A stretch of DNA of 64,000 bases from Bugula neritina (lineage: Eukaryota; Bryozoa; Gymnolaemata; Cheilostomatida; Bugulidae): contig OZ037769.1 of assembly GCA_964035545.1 (NCBI GenBank), positions 14,502,633 to 14,566,632 on the forward strand, in the 5' to 3' direction. Made by a program: the position numbers and the translations under genes. Below, in pieces: positions 34,812-48,003 of this stretch. The notes beneath the pieces are model-generated. The model was not told the DNA's origin and did no database searches. It worked only from the letters and a program-made list of their open reading frames with translations. Numbering within the stretch: the stretch's first letter is position 1; each line of letters begins with the position of its first letter.

Positions 34812-37800
34812 ATGAATTGGGTCTTCTTTCTTTACTTCTCAGTCATCAGTGGAGCTTCCGGTAAGTTAGTTCCTGTGATGGCTTAGTACAAACTTTAAGT
34901 AAACAATATATTATTAACTACTTCACTTATAATAGTCTATTTTTATATAGCATATATAGTACAACATATTATAGATTCTTCTCGCTAAACAATGTTGCAG
35001 CAAGTTGCTTTTTTGTTTGTTGGCATTTTAAAATAATTAAATGGTATTAATGCGTATGCTTCTGGCATATTTACCTAATTTTGAAGAGAAAAGTTAAACT
35101 AATTCATTTTATCTGCCTCAGCTGTGATAGCGTAAATTCTTTTGTTCCGTTAGTTTGATTTTACAGCTTTACTTTCCTACTCTGTAACAAAATTAGCAAG
35201 GTTATTATTATTGTACCTGTTTGATTAATTACATTATTACCTTCATATTTAATATTATGGGCCATTAGCCTTCTAATTTCTACTTATCATTTTATTCTCA
35301 ACATCAATGACACTTGATTTCTGTTTTCTATCAGTTCAATGAATATAACTTATAATTATGATGCTTTAAATCTCCATTTTTCTTATTGTCATATGCGTCA
35401 TTCAGAATGGCACCATGACTAATGCATATGTGTGTATCACCATCACAAGCTCATCAGTTGTTGTTTGACTGTACAGTGCACTGCATTCACTTGTTTGTAT
35501 TTTGACATTATTATCATATTTTATAAATAATACATTTATTCTATCATTGGAAATACTTCGCAATATTATATACCCAGCAATGTAACACTTATATAAAGTT
35601 CAGTTTTGGTATTAAAATCCTTATCGACAACTACATTATGTTGTTTATTATATACCCTAACTCTAGAATATATCTCTGTTGTTAGTACTCAATAGCAACT
35701 ACATGAAATGGTTTCTTTTTAATTTAAAAACTGGTTTCACACCCTACATATGTTGCACAAATATTATTTTACTAATACTTGTGCCAAATTAAGTCGAAAT
35801 GAATGCTTGTATGTTTGTATATATGTAGCTGTTCTATTTTTACCTTCTTTATCAGCCTCAAACATTGGAGGTACCAGACAAGATATCTTGCAGAATGGTG
35901 ATGGAGGCTATAGAAACATCCTCGTAGCTATTAGTAGATCTATCCCTGAAGATCTAAGTCTTTTAAATAGAATTCAGGTATGTCCCCGCCAATAAATATC
36001 TACTAAAGCAAAAAGCCATGACACGCATTTACTTCTTATTTTAAACAAAAATAGTAAAAATAACTTTTATTCCACAAGCTATATTGACTTATTAGAAGCT
36101 GGTATACATTATTTGTTCATTTTAAATAGTTAAAGCTTAATTACTCAAAAGGCTGCGTAGGCATGCAATGTATATTGTAATAAATGCTATACTTGCACAA
36201 ATGATAAAACAATGCTGAAAGCTATAATTGCAAGGTCTTGGTTGCTTAATTGTTAAGCAAGTGAAACAATATTGCAAGAGTGAATCAACTTGTTTGCATG
36301 AAAGCCATCACGTTTCCATATAACTGAAAAATAATTGCCCCCCCCCTGGAAATCGAACCCTATAAACCTCTGGCTTGCAAGCAAGTGTGCTAACCATTAC
36401 ACCACGGGACCCCTGGGTATACTTAACACTACAATAACATCTCACTTAGCAAAAACAGGAACTGCATAGAAAGTCAAGCAAAATTAAAGAAAACCAGATT
36501 TTTTAGTTATATTTGGTAATTTTTTAATTAATTAGAGCAATAAAGTATACACTATTATACCAGCTAAACTGTGAAAAATAGCTAAAAGTTACAGATATAT
36601 TGAGTGTGTAATAAATTGAGTATAATGATCCAGATATGAATTGCTTTACAAAACAATCTTGGGTTCTTGAGTTATAATTTTTTGATTGTATCCTTAAAAT
36701 AAAATTTGCAAAATTTGAGAAGTGTTTTACCTATTGACTTTTTTGACTAACTTTTAGAGCCACTTTGAGAGTGCGTCTGCGTTCCTGTTTGAGGCTACTG
36801 AAAAACAAGTCTATTTCTCTGACATCACAATTCTTGTACCAAACACCTGGACACTCAACAGTTCCTGGGAAGTTGTAAGTTATTATTGAGTTTCTTGATG
36901 AGTTTACAGCAGCATAAAGTATGCTGACGATCAGGTTGCTATTATACCCTCATGATTTGTTTAGTAATGAAATGCTTGCAATTCTATTACTAAGTCTAAT
37001 TAGTTTCTAGTTTTCATTAAATAGCTACATTTTACATAGTTATATAATTTATCATCAAACTTTGATCATAACTGAAGCTAAAGAGTATATAATAAAATAA
37101 GTAAATAATTTTTTTATTAGTATTATAAATGCCTTTATTTCGCATTGTAATGGTCATGCTGTGGTTTATAGTCGAAATTAAATTAGGTCACCATTTAAGC
37201 ATTTTGTAATGCACTCCTTTTTGTAGAAGCTAAAATAGCTCATTCTTGTAACTCAATATGCTAAGGGAAGTATTAAATTCTACTAATTAATTGCAACACC
37301 TTAGGCTATTGTTTTATACTATGCATGCAATTGGCAACCACAAATGTAATCACTAGTATTAAATATCTTTCTTTTGATGATGATCTGTTGAAACTGTTGA
37401 ATTTTTTCAGAACTATATGATTGTAGACCTCCAATCGCACAAGGCCTATGACTGTTTTCACAATAATATTTATTTAGGCTATAGCTTGCTGCAATTGGAT
37501 TTAATACATAAAAAGACTCAAGCCAGCTTGTATATTATTATTATTATTATTATTTAATTCATATATTGGCCTTTAAAAATCTTCATAATATATAAGAATC
37601 AATAAGCAAAAACAAACCCTTTAACAAAGTTTAATAATTGCCAGGCTGAAGATGAGACATTTGACAAAGCAAGGATCTTGGTTGGACCAGCAAACAAAGT
37701 TTGGGGGGATAAACCGTACACCCTACAACCTGGTCTATGTGGGGTGGAAGGAGACTATATTCATTATACACCTGAGTATCTGACCAATGGCACAGCTCAA

Positions 37801-40800
37801 GGTCCTTCTCTACTAAATCTCTGCTCTAAACTAAATTTGTTTATTTTAAAAAAAGCTTAAGTTTTCCTAAAAGTTCTTCAACTGTGTTTTGTTTGTTTCT
37901 ATACACTTGGATAGTAAAAAGTTTTATTACCTATTTTATGGGGATGTAGTTCATATTAGCACAGTTTTTACCTTTTCTTTTTAGGGAACTGAAGCTTTGT
38001 GGAAAATTTGAAGCCATTCCTATTTTTTTGCTTCAAAAAAATGATTTACATTACTTGTAAAATAAATCAAAGTCACAGCATAAGGCAATCATCAATTTGA
38101 ATAATATTTAAAGCAAGTATTAATACCTGAAACTGGTATCAATATGCTTTATATATGAGTATAGGTGATTTTCAATGCAAAACTATTATTATAGAATAAC
38201 TGGTAACTAGAGAAAAACTCCTTTGTCAGCTGTTCTCAGTAATATAGCTATAATAAATAGCATATTATTATGAATTATGCCCACATTGTGCTCTCAAAAT
38301 TTAAAAAATTTCATTGCAGGGAGAAATATAGTGAAAGAATTTGCTCATTTGAAGTGGGGGCTGTTTGACGAAGATGTTTCTACCACTGAAAAAGCTGCTT
38401 TCAGGTTCCATAATGAAAATACTGAGTTATCTCCCACCAGGTGTGCTGAAAATAATAACATTTATTTAGCAATTATTTCTACACTTCCGTCCATGCATTA
38501 TACAGACTTTATTGAGAGTTTTTAAACTTATTTCTAATATGAAATAATAACCTGATTATAAAAAAATGGTAAAATAAAAATATTCGGTAGGTTTTGTGTA
38601 TATAAATTGATTAACATGTTCAATAATGGCTACAGTGAAGACTTTATACTTTAGCTACAAAATCACCTATTGTAACTTCACTTGCTCAAAGTGAAACATT
38701 CAATATTTTATTTAAAAATACATCGTATAAGCTTAGTAAAATAAAAATAGCAAATAATTTGTGATTATGTTGAAGGTGTGGAGAATATGATGGAAGCTTT
38801 GTGAATCAAATCACTGGAGAAATCTGTGATAAAAGTAAAGAAAAGGACCCAAACTGCATATATGTACCAACTGCAGCTAAAACTGATTCTTCTATATTGT
38901 ATGCTCACCATCTACCCTCAGTAAGCACTAGTGTACAGCTCTACAAAACATCCTGCATTATCTAAATATGTTTATAAAAAGATATCATATAGTATTATGC
39001 TTTTGGGCTGGAAAGCTTAATCATTCAAAAGCTTGCATTGTTCAGACTGTATACCAGTTTCTTAGATTGTAGCACTGGTTCACATATATGTCATTCTGTG
39101 CATTTATCAATGACCTTGTGATTATTCGTAATTTGAAAATTCTTGAATTGTAGCTTTCATAATACTGTATGACTTAGTAACTTGATTGGCTATATAATTG
39201 GTTTTTCTTACAAAGGTATTGCAGTGAATTTACGATTCACTATAATTAATGGGTCTACTTATGCAAAGCCACTTCACTATATTTCGTACAAATTGAATAG
39301 ACTTTATTATTGCAAATTAGCCTAGGGCCACACGGTGCGTATTTTCGCATGCGAAAATTGAAATCACAAGTAGCAAAGGTGTCCACTGTAGCGTCAGTGA
39401 TGCGTGATAAATAAAGCTTTCATTTTTAAATCGCACTCGCTTTCAATAAAACGCAATTTACTGGAATGTAGCACTAAAATAAAGAAATTGGGCTCGCTAA
39501 ATAACTACTAGCCAATTAGGTGACGACGACAGAGATGATTCGCACTTGCGTTGAAAATGCAGAGCACAAGTGCGAATGTTTTCTCAACGCGCACAGTGGA
39601 CACCTTTGCTACTTGTGATTTCAATTTTCGCATGCGAAAATACGCACAGTGTGGCCCTAGGCTAATACAAGAAATAAAACTGTTAACATTAGTACACACG
39701 ATTACATAATAGAGAGTGATTTACACACAACTTTACATTATTAGAACTCGATCCACTCTGCCTAACAAGCTTCCACTACACATTGCAGCTCCGCCTACTA
39801 CTAATTGCTAGTCACATTCCATTGGTTGACACGGTGGTGCCATCCTAACGACATGATGCTGACTGCATCACGTAACCGTCTGAGATAGAGTTATCCTTTC
39901 GATATAAACTAACTAATTGGAAACACAATACTAAAACTCTTCACAGTATCTCTTCGACTAATGTATAGAGATGGCCTGAAATGTTGAATGTCTTGTTAAT
40001 TATCAACTTGTACCTTAGCAGTGTTTCATAATTGTTACTATATATATAATATCTCTACTGCAGTTATCATTGTGAAGTTTTAAGCTAATTTCAAAACTGT
40101 ACAGTTGGTCTCTATTTTGATGCAGGTTACAAAATTCTGCTCTAAAGAGACTCATTACAAAGGTCACCCAAACAGACAAAACAGGCTTTGTGAAGATAGA
40201 AGTGCCTGGGAAGTTATGAACAGTTTACCAGACTTTGGTAAGATGAGTCCTATCTTGTTTACTAAATTATAATAAATATTTATATAATACATCAGATTTG
40301 TAGCTAACATACAATTAAATTAAAGTAATTCTTCACAAGCAGTTTTATAATACGGTAAAATGGCTAGGATGGTAACCTAATACTTGCCTTCAAAGAGCAA
40401 CCAAGGGAAGATAACTTGTAATGCTTACAGCTGGTTTTTATTTAACCAAGAATTCATATATGTATAATTTTTAAATGTCATCCTTCTCTGTGGGTTTTGC
40501 AAGCACAATAAATTGAAAAGAATTGTATAATTCATTGGTTGTAGCTAAAATACAATTAGTTTGTTTATTTCTTATATATAAACTCTAAAATATTTTAATA
40601 GGTGTAGATCACCAAAAAAAGAGGATTGAAAACTTTTCATTAATTCCAAAAATTAGAATAATTCAAGAAATAGGAGCAAAAGCCCGTACAAACCAACAGC
40701 CAACCACTGAAAAACCTAATGCACCTAAAACTAGACAAACAACTACAGCTGAAGAGCACGAAAAGAAAGTAAAAACACACATTTCTGACTCATAGATTTA

Positions 40801-43800
40801 AACTTACTCACTGTAAAACTGATAACATTAGGGCTAGTAGTTAGAATGCATGAAGGTTTATAGTGATACAAGCAGTTTTAAAGCAGCTCAGTAAAATATT
40901 GTCAGCTTTCAAGTATTCAGGTTGATACTAGTTTTATTCTAATTATAATTTAATATATTATACGACAAACTATCATGTACTATATGGTATATGATAAAAT
41001 ATATTAACACAGTATACAATATATAGCATACTAGAATAAAATATGTTTTAATGTAGTATACCATGACATAATATATTGTATTTTAGTGTAATATAAATAA
41101 ATATGATATAATTTAATGTATTATTGTATAATATAATATGGTGCAGCATAATATAATATAATGTATTGTAATTTATCATATAATATAGCACTAACATGTT
41201 AACTCAGAAAACTATATAATATTTAGGCTTTTTCTAATATCGCTTTTTGCATTTTTAGAGTGAAGATGAAATCAAGTACGAAATTACTAGAATGGATGCA
41301 AATAATATGGCAAACGTTTTATTGTCAGTAACAGCACAGCCAGTACCCAATTCTCAACCAATAGAAATCAGCACACGAGTTGACAGCCATGACATCGACT
41401 TCGAACCAAACTCAACGGTAAACTGTGACTTTAAGTACATCAACATCATAGTTTGGCAACACAGCAGTTTATATAGTAAATTCTATATAAAATGTATAAA
41501 TCAAGTTACATGAATAAATAAAAAGGACCTTAATTAAATATAAAGTCAAAAAGTTGTTGATTTTAAGAAAGTATTATGACCGTATCAAAATAAAAAGTGA
41601 TTATAATTACCGTTGAAGTAGTCAGCAAAGAGCAAATTTAACGACAAAAAATAGTTATCAATTATTTTTGCACAGACTGCAATTCTCGACATCAATTATG
41701 TAATAAAGCAATGCATAATAAAGTTCCTTCATATTAAACATAGTAGGTATAAATATGTTTCTGAAATTACCACCTATTTTTTCAGCTGACAATATACACA
41801 AACATATTCCAAGGTCTCACACCTGTTACAAACCTGACTGTCCACTGCTTAGTGAAGACTTCTACTGATCTGGAAGTGAAAATAAAATCTTTTGACGATG
41901 GGACAGGTTAGATATCTGGTTCTTTCGGCATATTCTGAAAAACACCAAAATGTTATTAAAATCTGAGTTTAATCAGTTTGTCTACAATTTAAAGATATGT
42001 GTCCAGTCAATGTAGATTTAATAAATGTTTACTTTTATTAAAATTTTCCAGAATAATTTGTATTTAGCATTTAAACGCCATTACATGCAGAGATTGTGGT
42101 TTACTTTAAGTCTAACTACAACGTTTTTCCATTATTTATATTATGCTTGCTTTAAAATTTTCATGAATTTTAGGATTAGATTCAACCCCAAATGATGGAG
42201 TCTATACGGCATCAATGGCTTCCCACCAGTTTGAGGGCAGCGGCTACTACAGTATACAGGTAACAGGATGTAATTCAACATTACTTTTCTACAGCTAGTA
42301 AATTAAATTCAAAACTCCAAACATGCAATATCTTTGCAAGTTGCAAGTTGAATTTTTTTCAAAACTACAAGGACCTTCTTGTTTAATAAAGAACATGAAA
42401 CAAAGTTTTTAGTAAAATTAAATTAAAAAAGCTAAATAAAACTATATTGTTGAAGACGATATACATTTTAAACTTGTAAAAAATTTTGTTTGAATTGTAA
42501 GATTGAGGTAGATGGCTCTAACACAAACAGGGTTAAAAGAGGAATACAACGCACTGTATCCGGTGAGTGTAAAATAAAGCCCTAATCAAAAATCATCTCT
42601 CTCATATAGTTTTTCATATCATTTCAAAGTTTTCTTTACTATGCTCCGTTATCTTGAACTTCAGAGTTATTTTCCATACATATACAATTTTATTGAACTC
42701 CTCAAAACTATCTTTCTTGTATTGTAAGAGTTATCTTCACTATAGTTTATTATCGCGCTATTTAGAGTTATCTTCTTGATGTAGTTTCATATTGTTTTTT
42801 GGAGTTATACATGTGACCATGGTAACTCAATAAAATTTTAAGTTTCGATATTTGTGTAGACCTATATTGATCTGCCAAATGGCTTACACCATAAACAATA
42901 AATTTATCAATAATAATCATTGCAAGGTTAAACTGTATAGACTTAAATACTTTGTTACTTTTATGTAAGACTTATAATATTAGGATCGGTAAAGTTGTTT
43001 TCAGTGTAAAACGTTTTTTATATCTAATTGTCAGCAAAAAAATATTTTTGAACCTCAATAGATTTACTATTATTGGCCATAATTCTATGCAATACCATAT
43101 AGTTTTATTTATTACTTTACAGCATATGACTGTATTTGATATGTTATATACTCTATAATAGTCCATATAATACACTGTGTTCGCAGTACATTATAAGTGA
43201 AATATTGTGAATACATTTGCAAGGTGGAGTGTTTATTGTCAGCAACTTTACTGGTTCTGTAAGTGACAGAACTCCTCCTGACAGAATCACTGATCTGGTA
43301 GCAGACTCCGGCAGCGAAATAAACGGCAGCACTATATTTACTCTCTCCTGGACAGCACCTGGGAATGATCTGAATGTTGGTAGAGGTGAGGTGATGTGAT
43401 TTTCTTACCATATTAAGATGTCATACAGAACTGCTAAGCGCAAAAATTTTTAATTATTTGCTTTACTATACAATGTTGGTGTTACAATAACGCGATAAAA
43501 TGGATATATATTAAATTCACACAAGTTTATAGTCGCTATCCCTGTGAGAAACCTCTGATGGAAAAGGCTTTTTGTTAGAGAGGGGTAAGGACTTATTTAG
43601 ATGAGGCACAGGAGCAATTATAACTGGATGCTCTTCCTAACATCACCAATGGCCTTTGTTGAAGTTTGAACCCATGACTTCATGTTCACAGAGCAAACGC
43701 TTTAACCCCTAGACCACAGCTGCTCCCTAAGCTGTATATTAATCTATAATAAGAAAGTTAATTTGTCTTCATGCAAAACAAATCGAATTTTTATAAAACT

Positions 43801-46089
43801 CTTAAATCTGCAGTTCTTTTTTGAGTTTAGAATTTTTTGGATTTCTGAAATTTTAGACACTTCAGAATTCATTTGTAAATTGTTTAACTAAAAATAAACT
43901 TATTTCACTATTGTAATACCATAAGTATATTTTTACAAGTTGCACGAACGATAACAGATGCAAATTTTATTAACTTCAATGCACATTATTTTGAATTTAT
44001 ACATTCTGTTCCATTATAATTATATTCTTTTCAGCCTCCAACTACACTTTTTATGTATCCAATGACTCATCAACAAACAATCTACAAGTGTTACCAAACA
44101 ATCACAAGAGTATCCTAACTAATGTCAGCAGTCTATTAGTTGATGCCGGTACAAATCTCAAACTCGAAATAAATTTTGGTATGCATTTGTAATTTTCTAA
44201 AGATCAATTATAATTGTTTCAATAATATATTATTGCCGCATATAGTATGCCTTTATATATGTTGAATAGACTAATTTATGCTTATAATATTATATATTAC
44301 TCAGTAGAACTTATTCTCAACATTACTAATAAGTACACATTGGTTTGAACCCTCCACCTAGTAGGAGGTATGCTTTTTTCCATACTATAAGCCAGATTTT
44401 TCAACAATAAACTATTATTGATCTGCAGCAAACATATTTTGTTTACATTAAGTTGTATCTGTATATCTTTTTATTTAAAGGTTTGTTTAGAAAACAGAGA
44501 TTTGCTTGAATTTGACCAGAATGGAAAAACCTAAGGACACGACTTGTATTTTTGTAGGAAATCTAAAGGGGAACTCAACTTCAACAACATTTTATATAAG
44601 AATAGTTGCAGAAGATGACAAAGGAAATCGGGCCGACTACTCTAATCAAGCCTCCTTGAGCAAAGCTGATCCCGGCTCTCTCTCTCAGTTTGTGAGTGCT
44701 ACGTATTCCTGCTCCTTTTGGCAAGTTATTGTTCTAATAAATGTTTAAATACATGAGAATATAACTCTAAAAACAAAACTTTTTGAGGATAACTCCAATT
44801 ATTGTTAGATGTGAAATCATTTTCTCATAACAAGAAATTTGAAGCTGCTCTAGCTAGGTAGCCTATCATATTAAGGTCAATTTACATAATCTATAGTCTC
44901 TAGTTTTTTGGCATTTTTCTCACAATTTAGTCACTAGTGTGTGTGTGACCTTTTACCTTGCTTAAGTAATTAAGGCTTTTTCCAGCTCTGCTTCATTTTC
45001 TATGCTGTTTCTTACTTTCTCAGTAAACTGAGATATATAGGTTGGGTTGTAATTTTTATCGCAGATCATATTATATGTATGCATGTATTTAGCTCATATG
45101 ACAATGACGTTGTGCTTTAGTGCTGCAGAATCTACTCCCGTAAGCTTTATTTTTATGCATAGTTGGAGTGAACGACTAAAATTACCCCATATAATAACAA
45201 CCTGTTATGATTTTCGAGCAAACTTCAAATTGTGGCCCTAATAACACAATTTTCTGATGTGTACTCAATAAAGTTAATAGCATATAAAATTACTTGAGAA
45301 AAGACTTAAAATTGAAATTTTTATTAAAATTAAAACGTATACTTGAAAGCCTATATTCTACAATTTGTTAGATTAGACAAATTGTTTTTCTTAGAATATT
45401 ATACACATTTCACACTTTATATAAAATGAGTTATTTTTGTAGTTACTGCCAAACACAACCACCCAGAGCTCTACAACCCTCACCTCTACTACCCAGAACT
45501 CTACAACTCTTGCCTCTACTACCCAGAACTCTACAACTCTTGACGCAAGCACCCAGGACTCTAGAACTCTTGACGCAAGCAGCCTGGGCTCTATAACCCT
45601 CGAAGCTTATACTATTAATAGTACAGACATTAATTCTACCGCTGCATCCTCTAAACCTATAACTATTACTGCCCCTAGACCTATCTCTACTCGTAGACCT
45701 ACTACTACTACTACAATTGTCCCTAATACTACTGATAGTGCTAATGGTACTGTAACTACAACTGACCCCGAGAAGGATCTGTTAAAGTATGACTCATCCT
45801 CTTCAGAAATAGACAAACTTGCCATTGTAAGAATTCATCATTTATTTATCAAACAAAATATTTATGCTTCTATATGCACTAATATTATATTTAGGCCCCA
45901 AAATTACTTTTATAGTCTGTATAAGCAATAACTATAGTAAATGCCGAAAGTGTACTTATTGTAAATACGCTAGCACTAATCTTATGAGAAAATGTTTTTT
46001 CTCGTTTTTTAACACAAATATTTGTTTTATTGCAGTTACCGATGATGTTGGGACTGAGTATTGGACTTGGACTGATTGGGGCTATATAA
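34812..46089 (+). CDS. CLCA-like protein, 17 exons, lacking the VWA domain
   Basis: Exons: 34812-34860, 35856-35977, 36758-36874, 37645-37801, 38320-38440, 38776-38920, 40126-40237, 40602-40768, 41259-41417, 41786-41906, 42174-42259, 42502-42562, 43224-43385, 44035-44178, 44498-44691, 45443-45826 and 46036-46089. All junctions are GT..AG and the joined frame is 784 residues. A signal peptide (1-15) precedes the CLCA N-terminal domain (NILVAISRSIPEDLSLL; FLFEATEKQVYFSDITIL; the Cys-rich block with TKFCSKETH). Its zinc motif, normally HExxHxxxGxxDE, reads KEFAHLKWGLFDE (154-166), losing the first His. The VWA domain expected after residue 274 is absent, replaced by a Lys/Thr-rich linker. The C-terminal beta-sandwich (NDGVYTASM) and an FnIII-like part (PPDRITDLVAD; LSWTAPGNDL) follow. 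Then come a Thr/Ser mucin-like segment (640-767) and a hydrophobic end (LPMMLGLSIGLGLIGAI), a membrane or GPI anchor. CLCA proteins are secreted or surface metalloproteases that modulate TMEM16 channels; this one is probably not catalytic. Confidence 0.85.
36345..36417 (-). other. tRNA-derived sequence (pseudogene or SINE head) in a CLCA intron
   Basis: Minus strand has tRNA-like A box (GTGGTGTAATGGTTAGCAC) and B box (GGGTTCGATT) with an anticodon-loop-like TTGCAAG. The acceptor stem and T stem do not pair properly, so a working tRNA is unlikely. Confidence 0.5.
39220..39927 (-). mobile_element. Solo gypsy LTR (element 2 family), antisense, in a CLCA intron
   Basis: Reverse-complement similarity to the element 2 LTR at both ends (TGCAGTGAATTTACGATTCAC at the low end; GAGTTATCCTTTCGAT at the high end) and in the middle (CTCTGCCT...GCTTCCACTAC). 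Diverged, with the MITE at 39320-39662 inserted. No internal gypsy sequence is present, as after LTR-LTR recombination. Confidence 0.65.
39320..39662 (-). mobile_element. MITE with ~75-bp terminal inverted repeats, copy 2
   Basis: Same element as 22457-22800 in opposite orientation, 343 bp, highly similar throughout. It is nested in the solo LTR and flanked TTA/TAA. Confidence 0.82.
43513..43728 (-). mobile_element. tRNA-derived SINE in a CLCA intron
   Basis: Minus strand starts GCAGCTGTGGTCTAGGGGTT (A-box-like), then GTCATGGGTTCAAAC (B box) and a non-tRNA body (GGCCATTGGTGATGTTAGGA) ending near AACTTGTGTGAATTTA. The same unit lies at 57061-57278, with a truncated copy at 60655-60735. Confidence 0.75.
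45458..45607 (+). repeat. 30-bp tandem repeat, five units, coding mucin-like decapeptides
   Basis: Five in-frame 30-bp units in CLCA exon 16 encode TTQSSTTLTS-type decapeptides, decaying toward the 3' end. Such Ser/Thr arrays are likely O-glycosylated. Confidence 0.85.
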
Positions 46090-47375
46090 TTAGGTAAAAT
46101 ACCTACAGTTTTAGGCAATAGGCTGTATTATTAGACATTTGAAAACTACAGCACAACGGTTTTAAATGCGTTTACAAGTTAGTTTTTCTACCAGCTTCTG
46201 AAATTGTAATAGACGTTCACAAAGCTGGCCTGTTATTGTGAACATTTAATTGTTTGAATTGTTTTGAGAATATCCAAAGCAATGCTATATCACCTACAAA
46301 CAACTTTCAGATACATAATCAATCATCATATTTACTAATGGAATTCAGAAGCTATAATACTTCGGCATTGTGAGTTTCATTATAAATTAGACACTAGCTC
46401 AAAATCACTATATTGAAATCAAAAAGTTGAATTTATTTTTTATAAATAAACTGAGCAAGCATTAACAACTTGAAAAAGTAAGACAAGTAACTTTAAAAAA
46501 GTATATCTTTTTATTATTTAATTTTATCTGAGACATTGATGCCTTTTGCCCTTGAAGTCGATATATCTACATATACAAAAATATATTTTTAGACAAAGTA
46601 CGTTATAGAATATGATAAGTCAACAAGATTACTTATTTAACAATTACTATTCTTGTTGGGTAATTGACTACAAAATTTTCTATGAAAGACATATGATAGC
46701 ATAACTCTACTGAATATATGGTTGTCAATCCTGAATTTATTGTTATTGCTTGCAGGTGACTTGAAAGTTTTAGTCATTGATATATATATTTAATTTTATT
46801 AGCAATCGTTCATCTTTTGCCTTCTTTAAGAATATTATTGTGATAATTATTTTGAAAATAAAGTTATACATATTCAAATACAATTTTGTGTGTATTAATC
46901 TTATATATGATAGGTACTAAGGCTAATTATTAATAGTTAGCCACGGTGTTACAGATAGAATAATATCTCTGAAACTCTGCAATTTAAAATGGTTAGAGTA
47001 AATAGTCCCAAATGCATAAATGACAGCTAATTGAAAACGACTTCTAAAAATCATGATATTAGATTGCTGTTGAGTATAAAATTGTGAGGCCAACAGATTT
47101 ACAAAACAACAGATAGAACTCTATTTTGTATATAATTATATGTATGAGTTATCAAATATAACTTTTTTGTGTTAAAAACTTAATAAAAGTTTTAGGTTAG
47201 CTTTCAACTAAAAAACATCAATTTAAAATCATATATAACCCATTTAGTATGTATTTATTTCATTTCAATATATTGCGTGTATGCAACAGTATTTAATTAA
47301 AAATGCTTATGCTGCATATCAACAATGGAGGAGTATAGGAAAGCTTATAATATAACATTATGATCATGTGTCAAC
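46090..47375. repeat. Intergenic; includes a dispersed repeat copy at about 47040-47300
   Basis: The stretch around 47090-47290 (TTATCAAATATAAC, CTTCAACTAAAA, ATTTAAAATCATATA) is repeated near 54600-54800 and 58260-58450. No gene is seen. Confidence 0.55.
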
Positions 47376-47934
47376 CTAAATAACTTCTAGTCCATGAATT
47401 TCCAGCTCATAAATATTGAGAGCTTCATTCACTTCAACAGCTGTTACTCTCACATATCTACCATACATTCTATAGTATGACATGTAACCAGAAATATATC
47501 TGCAGGTGGTTGTCCAGAAAGGTAGTCACAGATCTCATCTTCTGGTGGATCATCAAAGTTAGTGTCAGTTTCACCAACTGTTACTCTCACATTAGCTAGT
47601 CGGCCAGTAAGAGCTATCAAATATATAAGTAGGAATAAATAAATAATTTAATAAAGCAAAATAAATACTGAAAAAAAGTATTAAATATGTTATTATCCCG
47701 ATAACCTCACTTAACAGCTAAGTATAGCAACTATATGTATGCGCAAAATTTTCTAAGGAATGATTTTAGGAGTAATGTAATGTAAAACAATATTATAAAA
47801 TATAGCGCGTGCTCTATAACAAAAAAACTCGGTGTTAATTATTATTGGAAGCGTAATTTTAACTATTGGTCTAGACTCTAGAGTCTAGGGCTTTAGGCTT
47901 TGAAAGGTGTTGCTGGGAAACTTGAAGCCTTGTG

Positions 47935-48003
47935 ACGTGTAATTGGTTTACTCGTCTGCTCGCAAGCCAAAGGCCTCTGGTTCGAATCCCAGTGAGGGCA
48001 AAG
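47935..48003 (+). other. tRNA-derived sequence in an intron of the lectin-like gene
   Basis: GTGTAATTGGTTTACTCGTC followed by a GCAAG anticodon-loop-like stretch and GGTTCGAATCCC (B box). Stems are incomplete. It resembles the unit at 36345-36417. Confidence 0.45.

Noticed and set aside
36345-36417. Functional tRNA gene
   Set aside because: A and B boxes are present, but the acceptor and T stems do not pair, so it is treated as tRNA-derived.
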